DNA of 43,195 nucleotides from Ruminococcus sp. (GTDB lineage Bacteria; Bacillota; Clostridia; Oscillospirales; Ruminococcaceae), in NCBI GenBank assembly GCA_017542475.1, contig JAFXXD010000029.1, forward strand, positions 1 through 43,195, read 5' to 3'. The notes under the pieces were generated by a model. It did not search any database. It was given only the letters and a program-made list of their open reading frames with translations, and was not told where the DNA came from. How positions within the stretch are numbered: the stretch's first letter is position 1; each line of letters starts with the position of its first letter. Positions 26,258 through 35,224 of this stretch are shown here, one piece after another. A program made the position numbers and the translations under genes.

Positions 26258-29200
26258 TCAGCTGAGGCTCCAGCTGTCCATTGAGATGTTATTGTTGAAT
26301 ACGAAATAGAGGTCGCTCTTGCCGCTGAGACCCTGTACGGGAACTGTTACCTCCTGCATGGAGCTTCCTGCGGGTATCTCCGCATATGCGACTGCCGTAC
26401 CCGAAGCACTGCCTGTGCATAACTTCACGATACAGCCGCTGCTTGCGGACGCCTTTACTGTCAGTGCCTTTGCACTGCCGCAGTCAACGCCCGAAACGCG
26501 GAACCAGTCGCCTTTTTCAGCCTTGACGAGCGAGTTGCCGCTGCCTGTTATCTCGATTCCGCCCTGATGTGAGAACGTTGCCGCACGTACAGTCTTGGTC
26601 GGGTCGAGAGCCTTTATCTGCTCGATACCTGCCTTTGTACCCTTGACCTGCTGCATCGTGCCGTCAGCGTTCATTGTGATCTTGTCGATGTGGGTGCTTC
26701 TGTAGCCCATGCCATTCAGATCCATAACATCCTGCAGGTACTGAGCATGATAGAAGAGATACCACTGACCGTTGAATTCCATAATAGTATGGTGATTGTT
26801 GCCTGTCGTGCCGAAGAAGTTGCCGATGTTCTTGAACACCTCACCCTTGTAGGTGAAGGGTCCGAGAGGGCTGTCGCTGACCATATAGTCAATAGCGGCA
26901 GTTGAAAGTCCGTACTGATTGCCGCCTGTGCTCCAGTTGGTGCAGTAGCTGTAGTAGTATTTGCCGTTGTACTTGTGGATGCCGCTGTCCTCAAACATAT
27001 AAGGAGCGTCGATAGTTACGGGTGTACCAACGATAGAGGTCATATCATCGCTGAGCTTTACGCAGCGTGAAGACTTCGGGTGGTCGGAGGGAAGGTTGTC
27101 TGTACCGCCGCCGAAATAGAGATAGCCTGTACCGTCGTCATCGACGAGCACTGCGGGGTCGAAGACCCACGGAACAACATTGCTGGTACAGTTTGCAGTA
27201 TTACGATCGATCATTGCGCGTCCGTTGGGATCTGTCCAAGGACCTGTCGGACTGTCAGAAGTGAGCACTCCGATACCGTTCGCATTATTTGCAAAGTATA
27301 GGAAGAACTTTTCCTTGCCGTTTATCTTCTTGTGGCAGGCTGTGGGAGCCCACGAGTTGCCCGCCCATTTTGCGATACCGTTCTGACCTGCGACATTGAT
27401 AAGACCGTGGTCGGTCCAGTTTACCATATCGTCAGACGATATGCAGCGCAGGCAGTTGATAGTGCTGTAGGTCTCTTTTGTGACATTTCCGTTCTCATAG
27501 AGCAGATGGTCGTCAGTCATATAGATGTAGACTCTGCCGTCGTACTCCATAACGCCCGGGTCAGCGCCGAAATATTGCGTGATGAGCGGGTTGTGCTCGT
27601 TCTCGGCTTTATAGGATTTTGCGATAGTAACACTGCCGAATTTCTGAGCCATTTCTGTGAAGTTAACCTGCTGAACGGGCTGAGTGGTTGTGGTTGTAGT
27701 TGTTGTTGTTGTTGTTGTCTCAAACCCTTCGCTGTAGCTCTCGGGAAGGCTCTTTAATACGCCTGCGTCGAGCATCTGGATCGAAAGCGCATCTCTTGCT
27801 GTTACGCCGTCGCCTCTGAGATATACGTCAGCGTTGTCAAGAGCCTTAGCGTTCAGCTTGTACTTGTCCTTGTTTCCGAGGTACTGGAGGATAGCCGTGG
27901 CATCGGCAATTGTGACTTTTCCGTCGAGGTTTGCGTCGCCGTAGAGCGTATCCGTTGTCGGAGCAGCTGTTGTAGTCTGCTGTGGTGTGGTTGTTGTCAC
28001 TGTCGGCTTAGGTCCGTCGATCTGGGTGCCTGCTTTGGCAACGATAGCCTCGTCGATGGAGAAGTCGGAAGTGCCTTCCTCAGTCTCAACGTAGAGGATA
28101 TATCCCGAACCCTCGGGGAGCTTGTAGTTGGTATTCGCAAGCTGTACGTAGTCGCCGTCGGACTCGCCGCTTGCGATGTGGTCGTACTTAGTCTCGCCGC
28201 TTGCGTCCGTGTACTGGAGCGAGAGCATCATATTGCCCGAGCCCGAAGCCGCTACGCTGAAGCTGTACTCCTCGCCTGCCTTGAAGGTCAGCGAATCGAG
28301 TGTCTTCATTGCGCCGTGCCAAGCACTGCCGCGGTCGGAAACTGTAAGAGCCTTGGTGCCTGCGTAAGCTGTGCCGCCAGATGTGGAGACAGAAGCGCCG
28401 CCTCTGCCTTCCCAGTCGTCTGTACCGTCCTCGAAGGTGTCGTGGTAGTAGTAGCCGTTAGCGTCGGGGGTGATTGGGTCGCGCTGCACAGGACCGTCTG
28501 TGTCAGCGGGGAGGTCCTTGCCGTCGCTTGTCATTGTTACAACGAACGTAGATACGCTGTTTGCGGGGAGCTGTGCGTAGAAGGATTCTCCGCTCGCTTC
28601 CATTCCCTTTGTAGCCGCGATGTTCTCGCTGCCGGACGTTCTGTAGCGGTCAACGTTGGTTATGCTTCTGCCGCTGAGCGTGAACTGCTGTGTTACCTCG
28701 CCGCTGCCCTTATTGATAGCAACGATAGTTGCCTGTGTATCGCTGTGCTTGTATGCCGAAACGAGAATGTTCGTGTTGGGCTGCTCGGTGGCGTCGATAC
28801 GCATATCGCCCGGGCGTACCCACTTCGAGAACTGCGCCATTGCGTAGCCTCTCTTGGATATCTTTCCGTTGTCCCACATAGGGCTGTACTGGCGGCGGAT
28901 ATACCACCATACATATGCGTTCATATTGCCGACTACCATTGCGTTGTGGATGTTCTCGGCGACCTGTACGCCCTCGGGCCAGCGGTCTGCGGAGTTGTTA
29001 TCCGAGTTCGGAACATAGACCTCGGTCATCCAGATCTCCTTGCCGCACTGCTCGAGTGCGGGGAAGTCCATCGCGCTTCTCTGCGTGCCGTAGAAGTGTG
29101 TACCGAACATATCGCAGTTCTCAAATGCCTTGGAATCATTGAGAATCGCGTTGTAGTAGTCCTTGCTGTAGCTGAAGCTCTCGGGCGACATCATTTTCGT

Positions 29201-29857
29201 GTTTGTTCCAGCGGTTACGGAGGGACCGTAGTTCGCGAGGAATGATGCGCATCTCGAGGGTGCCCAGTATGTCCACTCGCCCGACCAGTCGGGCTCGTTC
29301 TGAACAGAGATCGAGTTGAGCTCCACGCCCTTGCTGTTGCAGAACTTGATGAAGTCGTTGAGGTGCTTCGCGTAGTTTGCCTCAGCGCCGTTATTGAGCA
29401 CGTACTGACCTCCGCGAGGTCCGCCAGAACCGTTGCTTCTCATGGAAGCGGGAGGGTTCCACGGAGTTGCAAATACAGTAGCACCGAGCTCTGAGGCTCT
29501 CTGCGCTGTGGGGATAGCGTTGCTCCACGCGTTCTGCTGGTCGCTGACGAAGATACGGAGTATCGTGAGACCGAGCTCGTTAGCGCCGTTGCCGAAGGCT
29601 GTCTGTACCTGAGCTGCCGTCATATCTCCGGGAGCTCCGTCCTGAGCGTTATAGCTCTGCCACTCCGGGTGGTTCATACCGCCGAAGCCGCGTATCCTCT
29701 GGTATGTCTTGTTCGTGTTGACTGTGCAGGCGCCTGCCGCATTCGCGTCAAGCTCCGCAGTGAATGTGCCTGCAGGTATTACCGAAGCCGCCGAGAATAC
29801 CATTGTTCCCGCGCAGATACCTGCCAGCACCGATTTGAGCGTTCTTATTCTGCTCAT
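26258..29857 (-). CDS. Cellulosomal xylanase: GH30-CBM22-dockerin-GH43-CBM6-like
   Basis: This 1199-residue secreted enzyme attacks the xylan backbone and its arabinose or xylose ends. Order: signal peptide (1-41); GH30 (about 43-445) with acid/base Glu188 in Q-N-E-P and nucleophile Glu279 in W-M-T-E-V, resembling subfamily 8 glucuronoxylanases; CBM22-like module (about 465-620); dockerin (about 636-705); Thr linker (near 716); GH43 (about 728-1060) with D-P-G-V base, F-D-P-A and M-F-E-D-S-G acid motifs; and a CBM6/36-like module (about 1085-1199). Having the dockerin in the middle of the protein is unusual outside ruminococci. AGGAGG precedes the ATG. It has its own promoter and terminator. 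GH43 specificity (arabinofuranosidase or xylosidase) cannot be settled from motifs. Confidence 0.93.
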   Translation of the reverse strand: MSRIRTLKSVLAGICAGTMVFSAASVIPAGTFTAELDANAAGACTVNTNKTYQRIRGFGGMNHPEWQSYNAQDGAPGDMTAAQVQTAFGNGANELGLTILRIFVSDQQNAWSNAIPTAQRASELGATVFATPWNPPASMRSNGSGGPRGGQYVLNNGAEANYAKHLNDFIKFCNSKGVELNSISVQNEPDWSGEWTYWAPSRCASFLANYGPSVTAGTNTKMMSPESFSYSKDYYNAILNDSKAFENCDMFGTHFYGTQRSAMDFPALEQCGKEIWMTEVYVPNSDNNSADRWPEGVQVAENIHNAMVVGNMNAYVWWYIRRQYSPMWDNGKISKRGYAMAQFSKWVRPGDMRIDATEQPNTNILVSAYKHSDTQATIVAINKGSGEVTQQFTLSGRSITNVDRYRTSGSENIAATKGMEASGESFYAQLPANSVSTFVVTMTSDGKDLPADTDGPVQRDPITPDANGYYYHDTFEDGTDDWEGRGGASVSTSGGTAYAGTKALTVSDRGSAWHGAMKTLDSLTFKAGEEYSFSVAASGSGNMMLSLQYTDASGETKYDHIASGESDGDYVQLANTNYKLPEGSGYILYVETEEGTSDFSIDEAIVAKAGTQIDGPKPTVTTTTPQQTTTAAPTTDTLYGDANLDGKVTIADATAILQYLGNKDKYKLNAKALDNADVYLRGDGVTARDALSIQMLDAGVLKSLPESYSEGFETTTTTTTTTTTTQPVQQVNFTEMAQKFGSVTIAKSYKAENEHNPLITQYFGADPGVMEYDGRVYIYMTDDHLLYENGNVTKETYSTINCLRCISSDDMVNWTDHGLINVAGQNGIAKWAGNSWAPTACHKKINGKEKFFLYFANNANGIGVLTSDSPTGPWTDPNGRAMIDRNTANCTSNVVPWVFDPAVLVDDDGTGYLYFGGGTDNLPSDHPKSSRCVKLSDDMTSIVGTPVTIDAPYMFEDSGIHKYNGKYYYSYCTNWSTGGNQYGLSTAAIDYMVSDSPLGPFTYKGEVFKNIGNFFGTTGNNHHTIMEFNGQWYLFYHAQYLQDVMDLNGMGYRSTHIDKITMNADGTMQQVKGTKAGIEQIKALDPTKTVRAATFSHQGGIEITGSGNSLVKAEKGDWFRVSGVDCGSAKALTVKASASSGCIVKLCTGSASGTAVAYAEIPAGSSMQEVTVPVQGLSGKSDLYFVFNNNISMDSWSLS

Positions 29858-29909
29858 TTCTGATTCCTCCTAAAATTGATTTCCCTGTATAACTAAATTA
29901 TACTAATTC

Positions 29910-29938
29910 ATTATACGTTAATAAAGCCTCAGCGTAAA
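29910..29938 (-). promoter_or_regulatory. Promoter of the xylanase gene
   Basis: Minus strand: TTTACG (29933-29938), 17-base spacer, TATAAT (29910-29915). The leader is about 45 bases. No CcpA site was recognised. Confidence 0.7.
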
Positions 29939-30030
29939 CCCACAATGTGTAGGAAAGGTGGACGAAAGAAAAATTTGTCTGAACAAATTATATCAGAGCT
30001 GGTATATACATACAACTGCCTGAAACAATG

Positions 30031-30067
30031 AAAAACAGCGTATGTACGGAGGTGTACATACGCTGTT
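30031..30067 (-). terminator. Terminator of the pilin gene
   Basis: A perfect 14-bp stem (30034-30047 and 30054-30067) with a 6-base loop, followed on the minus strand by a run of T residues. Confidence 0.85.
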
Positions 30068-30113
30068 GATTTAGCGGGATATGCTTACGCTGACTTTTTA
30101 TATTGTGACAGTG

Positions 30114-30851
30114 TCAGTACCATCCGCCCTGATTTCCGTTAGCTCCGATCTGCTTGTCTGCCAGCGATATCTTATACAGCTCTTCGGAGGCAGAAACACC
30201 CGTATCGGTATAGATGGAGCTCCACGTATTCGTGCCGACAAAGTGTGCATTTCGGTTTGTATTGGCGATGTATTCGCCGTTGATGTACGTTACCAGTATG
30301 CCCTTGCGGTATATCTGCATCATACGGACAGTACACTCCGAGTCGTACACAACGACCAGTCCGAAGTTTGTGTTATCGCTTTTCAGATAATCGGCGCAGG
30401 TACCCTTTCTGCCGTAACCGAGCGGATTATTGCCCTTGCCTGCCTTCCACTGCTCGGAGAACATTTCGTCCAGTCCGCCAGCAATGACCTTATCGACCTT
30501 CTGCGACGCTCCGCCGTTGTTCAGCTTTTTCTTGTAGGTATACCAGCTCTTGTTCGTGAACGCTCCGACTATTTCGACCTGTCTGTCCTTGACATTTTTG
30601 CTCTGGTCGAGGTAAAGTATCTTATTGAAGGCACCGTCAAACTCACCGGGGTTGCTGTTGTCAAGGAAATGCGATGACAGCGAGGATTCCACCGATGATT
30701 TTATTGTTTTGGCGTCACTTATGGCAGCCGATACCTTCGCCTTCCGGATATAGCCCGACATTGTAGGGGCAAGTATAGCTGCAAGTATTCCGATGATCGC
30801 TATTACGACGATCAGCTCTATAAGTGTAAAGCCTTTAAATTTTCTTTTCAT
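30114..30851 (-). CDS. Type IV pilin-like protein
   Basis: This 245-residue protein has a classic class III/prepilin signal: a short basic leader M-K-R-K-F-K-G, cleavage after Gly7, then F-T-L-I-E with Glu at mature position 5, and a hydrophobic helix (8-30). The C-terminal globular domain of about 200 residues is not close to any pilin I can name and is rich in Gly, Asn and Lys. In Ruminococcus albus, Pil proteins of this type help cells adhere to cellulose, so adhesion is the likely role. The ATG at 30851 follows GAGGTGAT; the 27 codons before it are a leader frame without a site. No pilus assembly genes are in the window. Single gene with promoter and terminator. Confidence 0.9.
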   Translation of the reverse strand: MKRKFKGFTLIELIVVIAIIGILAAILAPTMSGYIRKAKVSAAISDAKTIKSSVESSLSSHFLDNSNPGEFDGAFNKILYLDQSKNVKDRQVEIVGAFTNKSWYTYKKKLNNGGASQKVDKVIAGGLDEMFSEQWKAGKGNNPLGYGRKGTCADYLKSDNTNFGLVVVYDSECTVRMMQIYRKGILVTYINGEYIANTNRNAHFVGTNTWSSIYTDTGVSASEELYKISLADKQIGANGNQGGWY

Positions 30852-30993
30852 AATATCACCTCTCAGTGACTGTTCTGTCAGAAACCGTGCTGTTTTTTGC
30901 AGCACAGTTGATAGTGTCGCGGTATTGACCATAAAGCGGTCACGAGTTGTTGTACATTCTCGGATAACATATACAAGATTTTCTTATACACTA

Positions 30994-31022
30994 ATAATAA
31001 CACAAAAATTCGATTTTGTCAA
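30994..31022 (-). promoter_or_regulatory. Promoter and long leader of the pilin gene
   Basis: Minus strand: perfect TTGACA (31017-31022), 17-base spacer, TATTAT (30994-30999). Transcription would start near 30987, leaving a leader of about 135 bases with several small hairpins, for example GTGCTG/CAGCAC near 30880-30900. The 304-base gap 30852-31155 contains this leader, the promoter and the hairpin at 31109, and no gene. Confidence 0.75.
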
Positions 31023-31108
31023 CAAAAAATTATTAATAAAGCAAAAATATTTATAGCATATAAACAAATTGTAATATGCGATGGAATGTTAACGCTCCGG
31101 TATAATTA

Positions 31109-31141
31109 AGGACTTCAGACCCTGTAACGGGCTGAAGTCCT
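31109..31141 (-). terminator. Hairpin after the MORN-repeat gene
   Basis: AGGACTTCAG (31109-31118) pairs perfectly with 31132-31141, extended by CCC/GGG after one bulged base. The following minus-strand sequence is only moderately T-rich. Confidence 0.65.
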
Positions 31142-31155
31142 GTTTGATGTCATAT

Positions 31156-32328
31156 TCAGTTCTGATGGGAGCTTTCGGCGTGCGTCTTTGCGGGCTTGAC
31201 CGAGCATATGAACGCGTCGCTTACCAGCTTGTCGTTATCCCACTTCTGACGCTTTTTCCTGCCGTCAAAGCAGGTGAGTATGCCTTCTCCGTGGCGCTTG
31301 TCGCCCTGCCATTCGCCTTCAAATACGTTTCCGTTCTGGTAGTAGTAAACCCCGTGTCCTTCCTTCAGGCTGTTGGAGTAGCCGCCTTCGTATCTGTCGC
31401 CGTTTTTATAGTAGAATATGCCCTGACCGTTTTTTACGTTGTCCTTCCACTCGCCCTCGTAGACATCGCCGTTCGTGTAGCGGAAGATGCCCTTGCCGCT
31501 TCTCATATCGTTTTCATATTCACCGTCGTAGCACATACCGTCCGCCCACGTGAAAACGCCCTTGCCGTGCTTGAGACCTTCGTTGTAACCGCCCTCATAG
31601 CGGTCGCCGTTGGTGTAGGAGAAAACGCCTTTTCCGTGCATCTTGCCCGTGAAGCCGAGCTCGCCTTCATATACGCCGTTATCGAATTTGAGAGTTCTCA
31701 TAGAATCAGGGTCGCGCGGGGGAGTGCCGCTTATAAGCTTTTCTATGAGCACCTCATTATGCTTGTAAAAGCGCTTGTACACGCAGCCGTCGCGCTTGCT
31801 GAGCTCCGCATATCCTTCAAGCAGACCGTCGCGCCATTCACCCTTGATAACGTCGCCGTTCTCGTAGGTGTATACGCCGCTGCCGTTATATCTGTCACGC
31901 TTCCACGTTCCGACGTACTTGACCGAGCCGTTGGCGTAGTATTCCGTACCCTCGCCCGATTTCCAGCCGTCCTCCCAATCGCCGTCATATGCGACCTTGC
32001 CGCTCTGGTGGAAGAACTTGCCTTTCCCGTGAAATCTGTCGTCCTTGAATTCGCCTGCATAAAAAAGGGATTTGTTTGGCTCGTCGTCGTCCTCTTGGGT
32101 CATATCATAGTATCCCTTGGCATACTTTCTTCCGAAGCCGCAGAGCTTGCCGTCCTTCCACTCGCCGTCGTACTCTATATCAAGCTCGTTGATAAATACG
32201 CCGTGTCCGTCCGGCAGCTTTGACGCTCCGACGTGACCGGAATACGTGCCTGTACCGAGAACCTTACTGGTGAAGCTGATACTGTTTGCAATGCCATTGC
32301 TTATTTTGAAAAAATTTAACATTCCCAT
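31156..32328 (-). CDS. MORN-repeat protein
   Basis: This 390-residue protein consists mainly of MORN repeats. I count twelve units of the form Y-x-G-x-W/Y/F-x-x-x-x-x-x-G-x-G, in two blocks (about 35-180 and 220-360) interrupted by a divergent charged segment with a T-P-P-R-D motif. MORN repeats form elongated beta-hairpin rods that bind proteins or lipids. No signal peptide or enzyme domain is present, so it is probably cytosolic, although residues 8-28 are moderately hydrophobic. Function unknown. It is transcribed from its own promoter, divergent from the diguanylate cyclase gene. Confidence 0.88.
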   Translation of the reverse strand: MGMLNFFKISNGIANSISFTSKVLGTGTYSGHVGASKLPDGHGVFINELDIEYDGEWKDGKLCGFGRKYAKGYYDMTQEDDDEPNKSLFYAGEFKDDRFHGKGKFFHQSGKVAYDGDWEDGWKSGEGTEYYANGSVKYVGTWKRDRYNGSGVYTYENGDVIKGEWRDGLLEGYAELSKRDGCVYKRFYKHNEVLIEKLISGTPPRDPDSMRTLKFDNGVYEGELGFTGKMHGKGVFSYTNGDRYEGGYNEGLKHGKGVFTWADGMCYDGEYENDMRSGKGIFRYTNGDVYEGEWKDNVKNGQGIFYYKNGDRYEGGYSNSLKEGHGVYYYQNGNVFEGEWQGDKRHGEGILTCFDGRKKRQKWDNDKLVSDAFICSVKPAKTHAESSHQN

Positions 32329-32421
32329 AATATCTTCTCCCTGTTACATAGGTTCTTTACGGAGAATCTGATGAATCGCATTGTAAATCGAGTTTATGTC
32401 CGTACATCATTCAACTTATAT

Positions 32422-32450
32422 ATTGTAACATATTACAGAGGTAATGTCAA
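32422..32450 (-). promoter_or_regulatory. Promoter of the MORN-repeat gene
   Basis: Minus strand: TTGACA (32445-32450), 17-base spacer, TACAAT (32422-32427). The leader is about 85 bases. Confidence 0.75.
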
Positions 32451-32508
32451 TAATATAATATGATAAAAAAGCTAACTTAATATAGACCGCGAATATTTAT
32501 TGGTGGGG

Positions 32509-32537
32509 TTGAAATTTATCAAAAAATATGATATAAT
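32509..32537 (+). promoter_or_regulatory. Promoter of the diguanylate cyclase gene
   Basis: TTGAAA (32509-32514), 17-base spacer, TATAAT (32532-32537), about 60 bases from the divergent MORN promoter. Confidence 0.72.
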
Positions 32538-32607
32538 AATATAATTACAATATAAGGTTATATTTACCGAGGACAATTTAACTCTGACTGAAAAAGGAAG
32601 GTGTGTT

Positions 32608-33906
32608 ATGCAGGGTATCAACGATATTACGTTCGATAAAGCTTTGGATTATTTCGGAAAATCTGTCGGTGCGCTGATCGTCGCCGATCAGGCTGCCGAT
32701 TCCTACCGCGCTCTGGTTCGCAGAGGCATATTTTCCGATGTTCTCGGAGAGAGCGGTACCTACACAAGTCTTGTGCAGACCCTGTGGTTCCATTACAGCT
32801 CGGACGGCAGGAAAATAACCGATGAGTATAATGTTTTCATACCCAATATGGGCAAATTCGTCGGCAAGTACAGCAAGCGCCTGAAGCTCCTGCTCGGCGA
32901 TATCCCGCACATCGTCCAGATGACGATAATTCCCGTTGAGGATAGCGGTCGTTACCTTTTCCTGCTTGACGAGCTCGATGAGCACGAGAAGGAGGAGGAC
33001 GAGGAGACTCAGAATAAGGTCAGCACGATACAGAACAATATCTACGTGTTTACAATGGTGTTTGACCTTGTGCGCGATACGACGAGCAGCGTGTCGCTGA
33101 CCGAGATATCCGACGAGGCGCTGAATTATCAGCTTAGCTACTCTGAATGGCGCAATACTATCGTCAATATGATGCGCGACGAGGAAAAAGCACTTTTCCT
33201 TGAGCGCTCGTCGCCCGAATACCTGCGTGCACACTTCAAGCCCGGACACGTAGAGTCCTTCGATCTTCAGATGATGGACCTCGACGGCGTTTTCCAGTGG
33301 GTAAAGCTGATTTTCAGCCGTATGGAGACAACCAACGAAAACGACTACCGCTTTGTGTATATGGTTCAGAATATCCATGAAGCTACGATAAGTATGAATG
33401 AGACCCTCAAGCACTACGAGGAACTCGCTTCAAAGGATTCACTGACGCAGCTCTTCAACCGCGGACGCATAGAGACGGAGCTCTGCAACGCTATTGAGCA
33501 GTATGGCAGGGATGGAAAGCCTGTCGGACTGATGATACTCGATATCGACTTCTTCAAGGCTGTCAACGATCGTTTCGGTCATCCGGTAGGCGACGCTACT
33601 CTCAAGCATTTCGCGGATATCATCAGACAGACGATGAGCGGATGTAATTCTGCCTACGGTCGCTGGGGAGGCGAGGAATTCGCAGTTGTGCTCTATGATG
33701 CTGACGAGACGGGCTTGCAGCAGCTGGCGGAGAAAATACGTACATCCGTTGCTGCGGAAAAATACGAAGCCGTGGGCTCGATAACGTGCAGCATTGGAGG
33801 CACGCTTCTCAGGCGGGAGGACGACCTTGAATCATGGTTCGGACGAGCCGATGAAGCCCTCTACAACGCCAAGCAGAAAGGCAGAAACTGCGTTAGTGTA
33901 TCATAA
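32608..33906 (+). CDS. GGDEF diguanylate cyclase with N-terminal sensory region
   Basis: This 432-residue soluble protein makes cyclic di-GMP from GTP. The GGDEF domain (about 272-432) has D-S-L-T-Q-L-F-N-R, the metal-binding D-I-D-F-F-K and an intact active site R-W-G-G-E-E-F (GGEEF near 354-358). No RxxD inhibitory site stands before the active site, so product inhibition through that site is not expected. The first 160 residues match no domain I recognise; residues 165-265 look like a PAS-type fold that would sense an unknown signal. No membrane helix is present. Start: ATG with GGAAGG upstream. A single gene with its own promoter and strong terminator. Cyclic di-GMP could influence pilus-based adhesion nearby, but that is inference. 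Confidence 0.92.
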   Translation: MQGINDITFDKALDYFGKSVGALIVADQAADSYRALVRRGIFSDVLGESGTYTSLVQTLWFHYSSDGRKITDEYNVFIPNMGKFVGKYSKRLKLLLGDIPHIVQMTIIPVEDSGRYLFLLDELDEHEKEEDEETQNKVSTIQNNIYVFTMVFDLVRDTTSSVSLTEISDEALNYQLSYSEWRNTIVNMMRDEEKALFLERSSPEYLRAHFKPGHVESFDLQMMDLDGVFQWVKLIFSRMETTNENDYRFVYMVQNIHEATISMNETLKHYEELASKDSLTQLFNRGRIETELCNAIEQYGRDGKPVGLMILDIDFFKAVNDRFGHPVGDATLKHFADIIRQTMSGCNSAYGRWGGEEFAVVLYDADETGLQQLAEKIRTSVAAEKYEAVGSITCSIGGTLLRREDDLESWFGRADEALYNAKQKGRNCVSVS

Positions 33907-33915
33907 TCGAATCCG

Positions 33916-33942
33916 AAAAGCTCCCCTCGGGGAGCTTTTTTT
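33916..33942 (+). terminator. Intrinsic terminator of the diguanylate cyclase gene
   Basis: AAAAGCTCCCC (from 33916) pairs across a two-base turn with GGGGAGCTTTT and runs into seven T residues. Confidence 0.9.
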
Positions 33943-33982
33943 GTTGTTACATTTTGTACTGCAAAAAAGACATTAATGCATA

Positions 33983-34011
33983 TTGACAAGGTGCTGCAGG
34001 TGTGGTATCAT
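33983..34011 (+). promoter_or_regulatory. Promoter of the metallophosphoesterase pair
   Basis: TTGACA (33983-33988), 17-base spacer, TATCAT (34006-34011). Confidence 0.75.
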
Positions 34012-34061
34012 AAAAAACTCACCCCATTTATACGGAGATTTGAGAAAGGCAGGAGAATAAT

Positions 34062-34748
34062 ATGGTATACATTACAGGCGATATACACGGCTCGCTTGAA
34101 CCGATAAGAGAGCTGTTCGATAAATTCGCTCAGTCAAAGTACGATATCATAGTCCTGCTCGGAGATGTGGGCGTTAACTACTGGGGCACGCTGAAGGACA
34201 TCGAGCTCAAGCACGAGATGAACAGCCTCGGTGCGACATTCTTCTGTATTCACGGCAACCACGAGAACCGTCCGCAGAATATCGCTTCATACAGGGAGAA
34301 GGATTGGAACGGCGGGCGTGTCCTCTATGAGGAGGATTTCCCGAATATCCTCTTCCCGACGGACGGCGACATCTTCACGCTCGAGGGCAGACAGTGCCTT
34401 GTTATCGGCGGAGCTTACAGCGTTGATAAGCTCCAGCGCCAGCGTAACGGCTACAAGTGGTGGTACGACGAGCAGCCGTCTGCTGCTGTGAAGGAGTACG
34501 TTGAGGAGCAGATAGCCGCGAAGAGGGTGGATGTCCTGTTCTCGCACACCTGTCCCGCGAAGTACATACCGACGGAGTGTATGATGTCCTGCGTTGACCG
34601 CTCGACCGTGGACACGAGCACAGAGGACTGGCTCGATACCATAGAGGACAGGCTTGACTATGAGGCGTGGTATCTCGGGCACTGGCATATCGACAAGCGC
34701 ATAGACAAGATGCATTTCCTGTACCACGGGGTTGAAACGCTTATTTGA
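34062..34748 (+). CDS. Calcineurin-like metallophosphoesterase
   Basis: This 228-residue soluble phosphoesterase has the full set of metal-binding motifs: G-D-I-H-G (Asp7, His9), G-D-V-G, G-N-H-E, a later S-H-T-C and a G-H-W-H near the C-terminus. The substrate is unknown; related proteins act on protein phosphates, diadenosine tetraphosphate or RNA ends. AGGAG precedes the ATG. It forms an operon with a small acidic protein 19 bases downstream. Confidence 0.92.
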   Translation: MVYITGDIHGSLEPIRELFDKFAQSKYDIIVLLGDVGVNYWGTLKDIELKHEMNSLGATFFCIHGNHENRPQNIASYREKDWNGGRVLYEEDFPNILFPTDGDIFTLEGRQCLVIGGAYSVDKLQRQRNGYKWWYDEQPSAAVKEYVEEQIAAKRVDVLFSHTCPAKYIPTECMMSCVDRSTVDTSTEDWLDTIEDRLDYEAWYLGHWHIDKRIDKMHFLYHGVETLI

Positions 34749-34767
34749 ATCGTAAAGGAGAATAGCT

Positions 34768-35007
34768 ATGAAATTTACTGTTGACACCAATGATTTCGAG
34801 AATATAAAGCTCGATATCGCAGAAGAAGAGCTGGATAGCCCCGAGAAGCTGATAGAGGATTTCTGCTTTGCTGCAGCAGGCTTCTACATCGACCTCACGA
34901 GGAAGATAGGCGCAAGTCCCGAGCAGATAAGAAGCTTTGACAAGGTCTGTGCTCCCTTCATCAACAGTCTGATAGAGCAGGCTGTTGAAGACGGGATATA
35001 TGACTGA
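34768..35007 (+). CDS. Small acidic protein of unknown function
   Basis: A 79-residue, mostly helical and strongly acidic cytosolic protein without cysteines in a motif or a membrane helix. I recognise no family. AAAGGAG lies eight bases before the ATG, and the gene is co-transcribed with the metallophosphoesterase, ending at a perfect terminator, which supports it as a real gene. It may be a partner or regulator of that enzyme. Confidence 0.75.
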   Translation: MKFTVDTNDFENIKLDIAEEELDSPEKLIEDFCFAAAGFYIDLTRKIGASPEQIRSFDKVCAPFINSLIEQAVEDGIYD

Positions 35008-35015
35008 AAAGAGCG

Positions 35016-35052
35016 TGCCTTATCGGTCTATTTGTCCGATAAGGCATTTTTT
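35016..35052 (+). terminator. Intrinsic terminator of the metallophosphoesterase operon
   Basis: A perfect 11-bp stem (TGCCTTATCGG 35016-35026, complement 35036-35046) and six T residues. Confidence 0.9.
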
Positions 35053-35064
35053 CTTGAAAAGGGC

Positions 35065-35093
35065 TTTACAAATGTGAAAAAATGATGTATAGT
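35065..35093 (+). promoter_or_regulatory. Promoter of the dockerin-CotH gene
   Basis: TTTACA (35065-35070), 17-base spacer, TATAGT (35088-35093). The leader is about 125 bases and A/T-rich. Confidence 0.65.
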
Positions 35094-35224
35094 AAAGATA
35101 TATAGATAGACATAAATGTTTCTTTATTAACAATCTGTTCGTTAATATATGAAATGTTTGTGTACGGGAAAAGGGTTACTGAAAATATCATATCGGAACA
35201 GATGTGAAAAAGGAGTATGGTTTT

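Noticed and set aside
30852-30990. A cyclic di-GMP riboswitch in the pilin leader
   Set aside because: The leader is long and structured, but I could not find the conserved core of either cyclic di-GMP riboswitch class.
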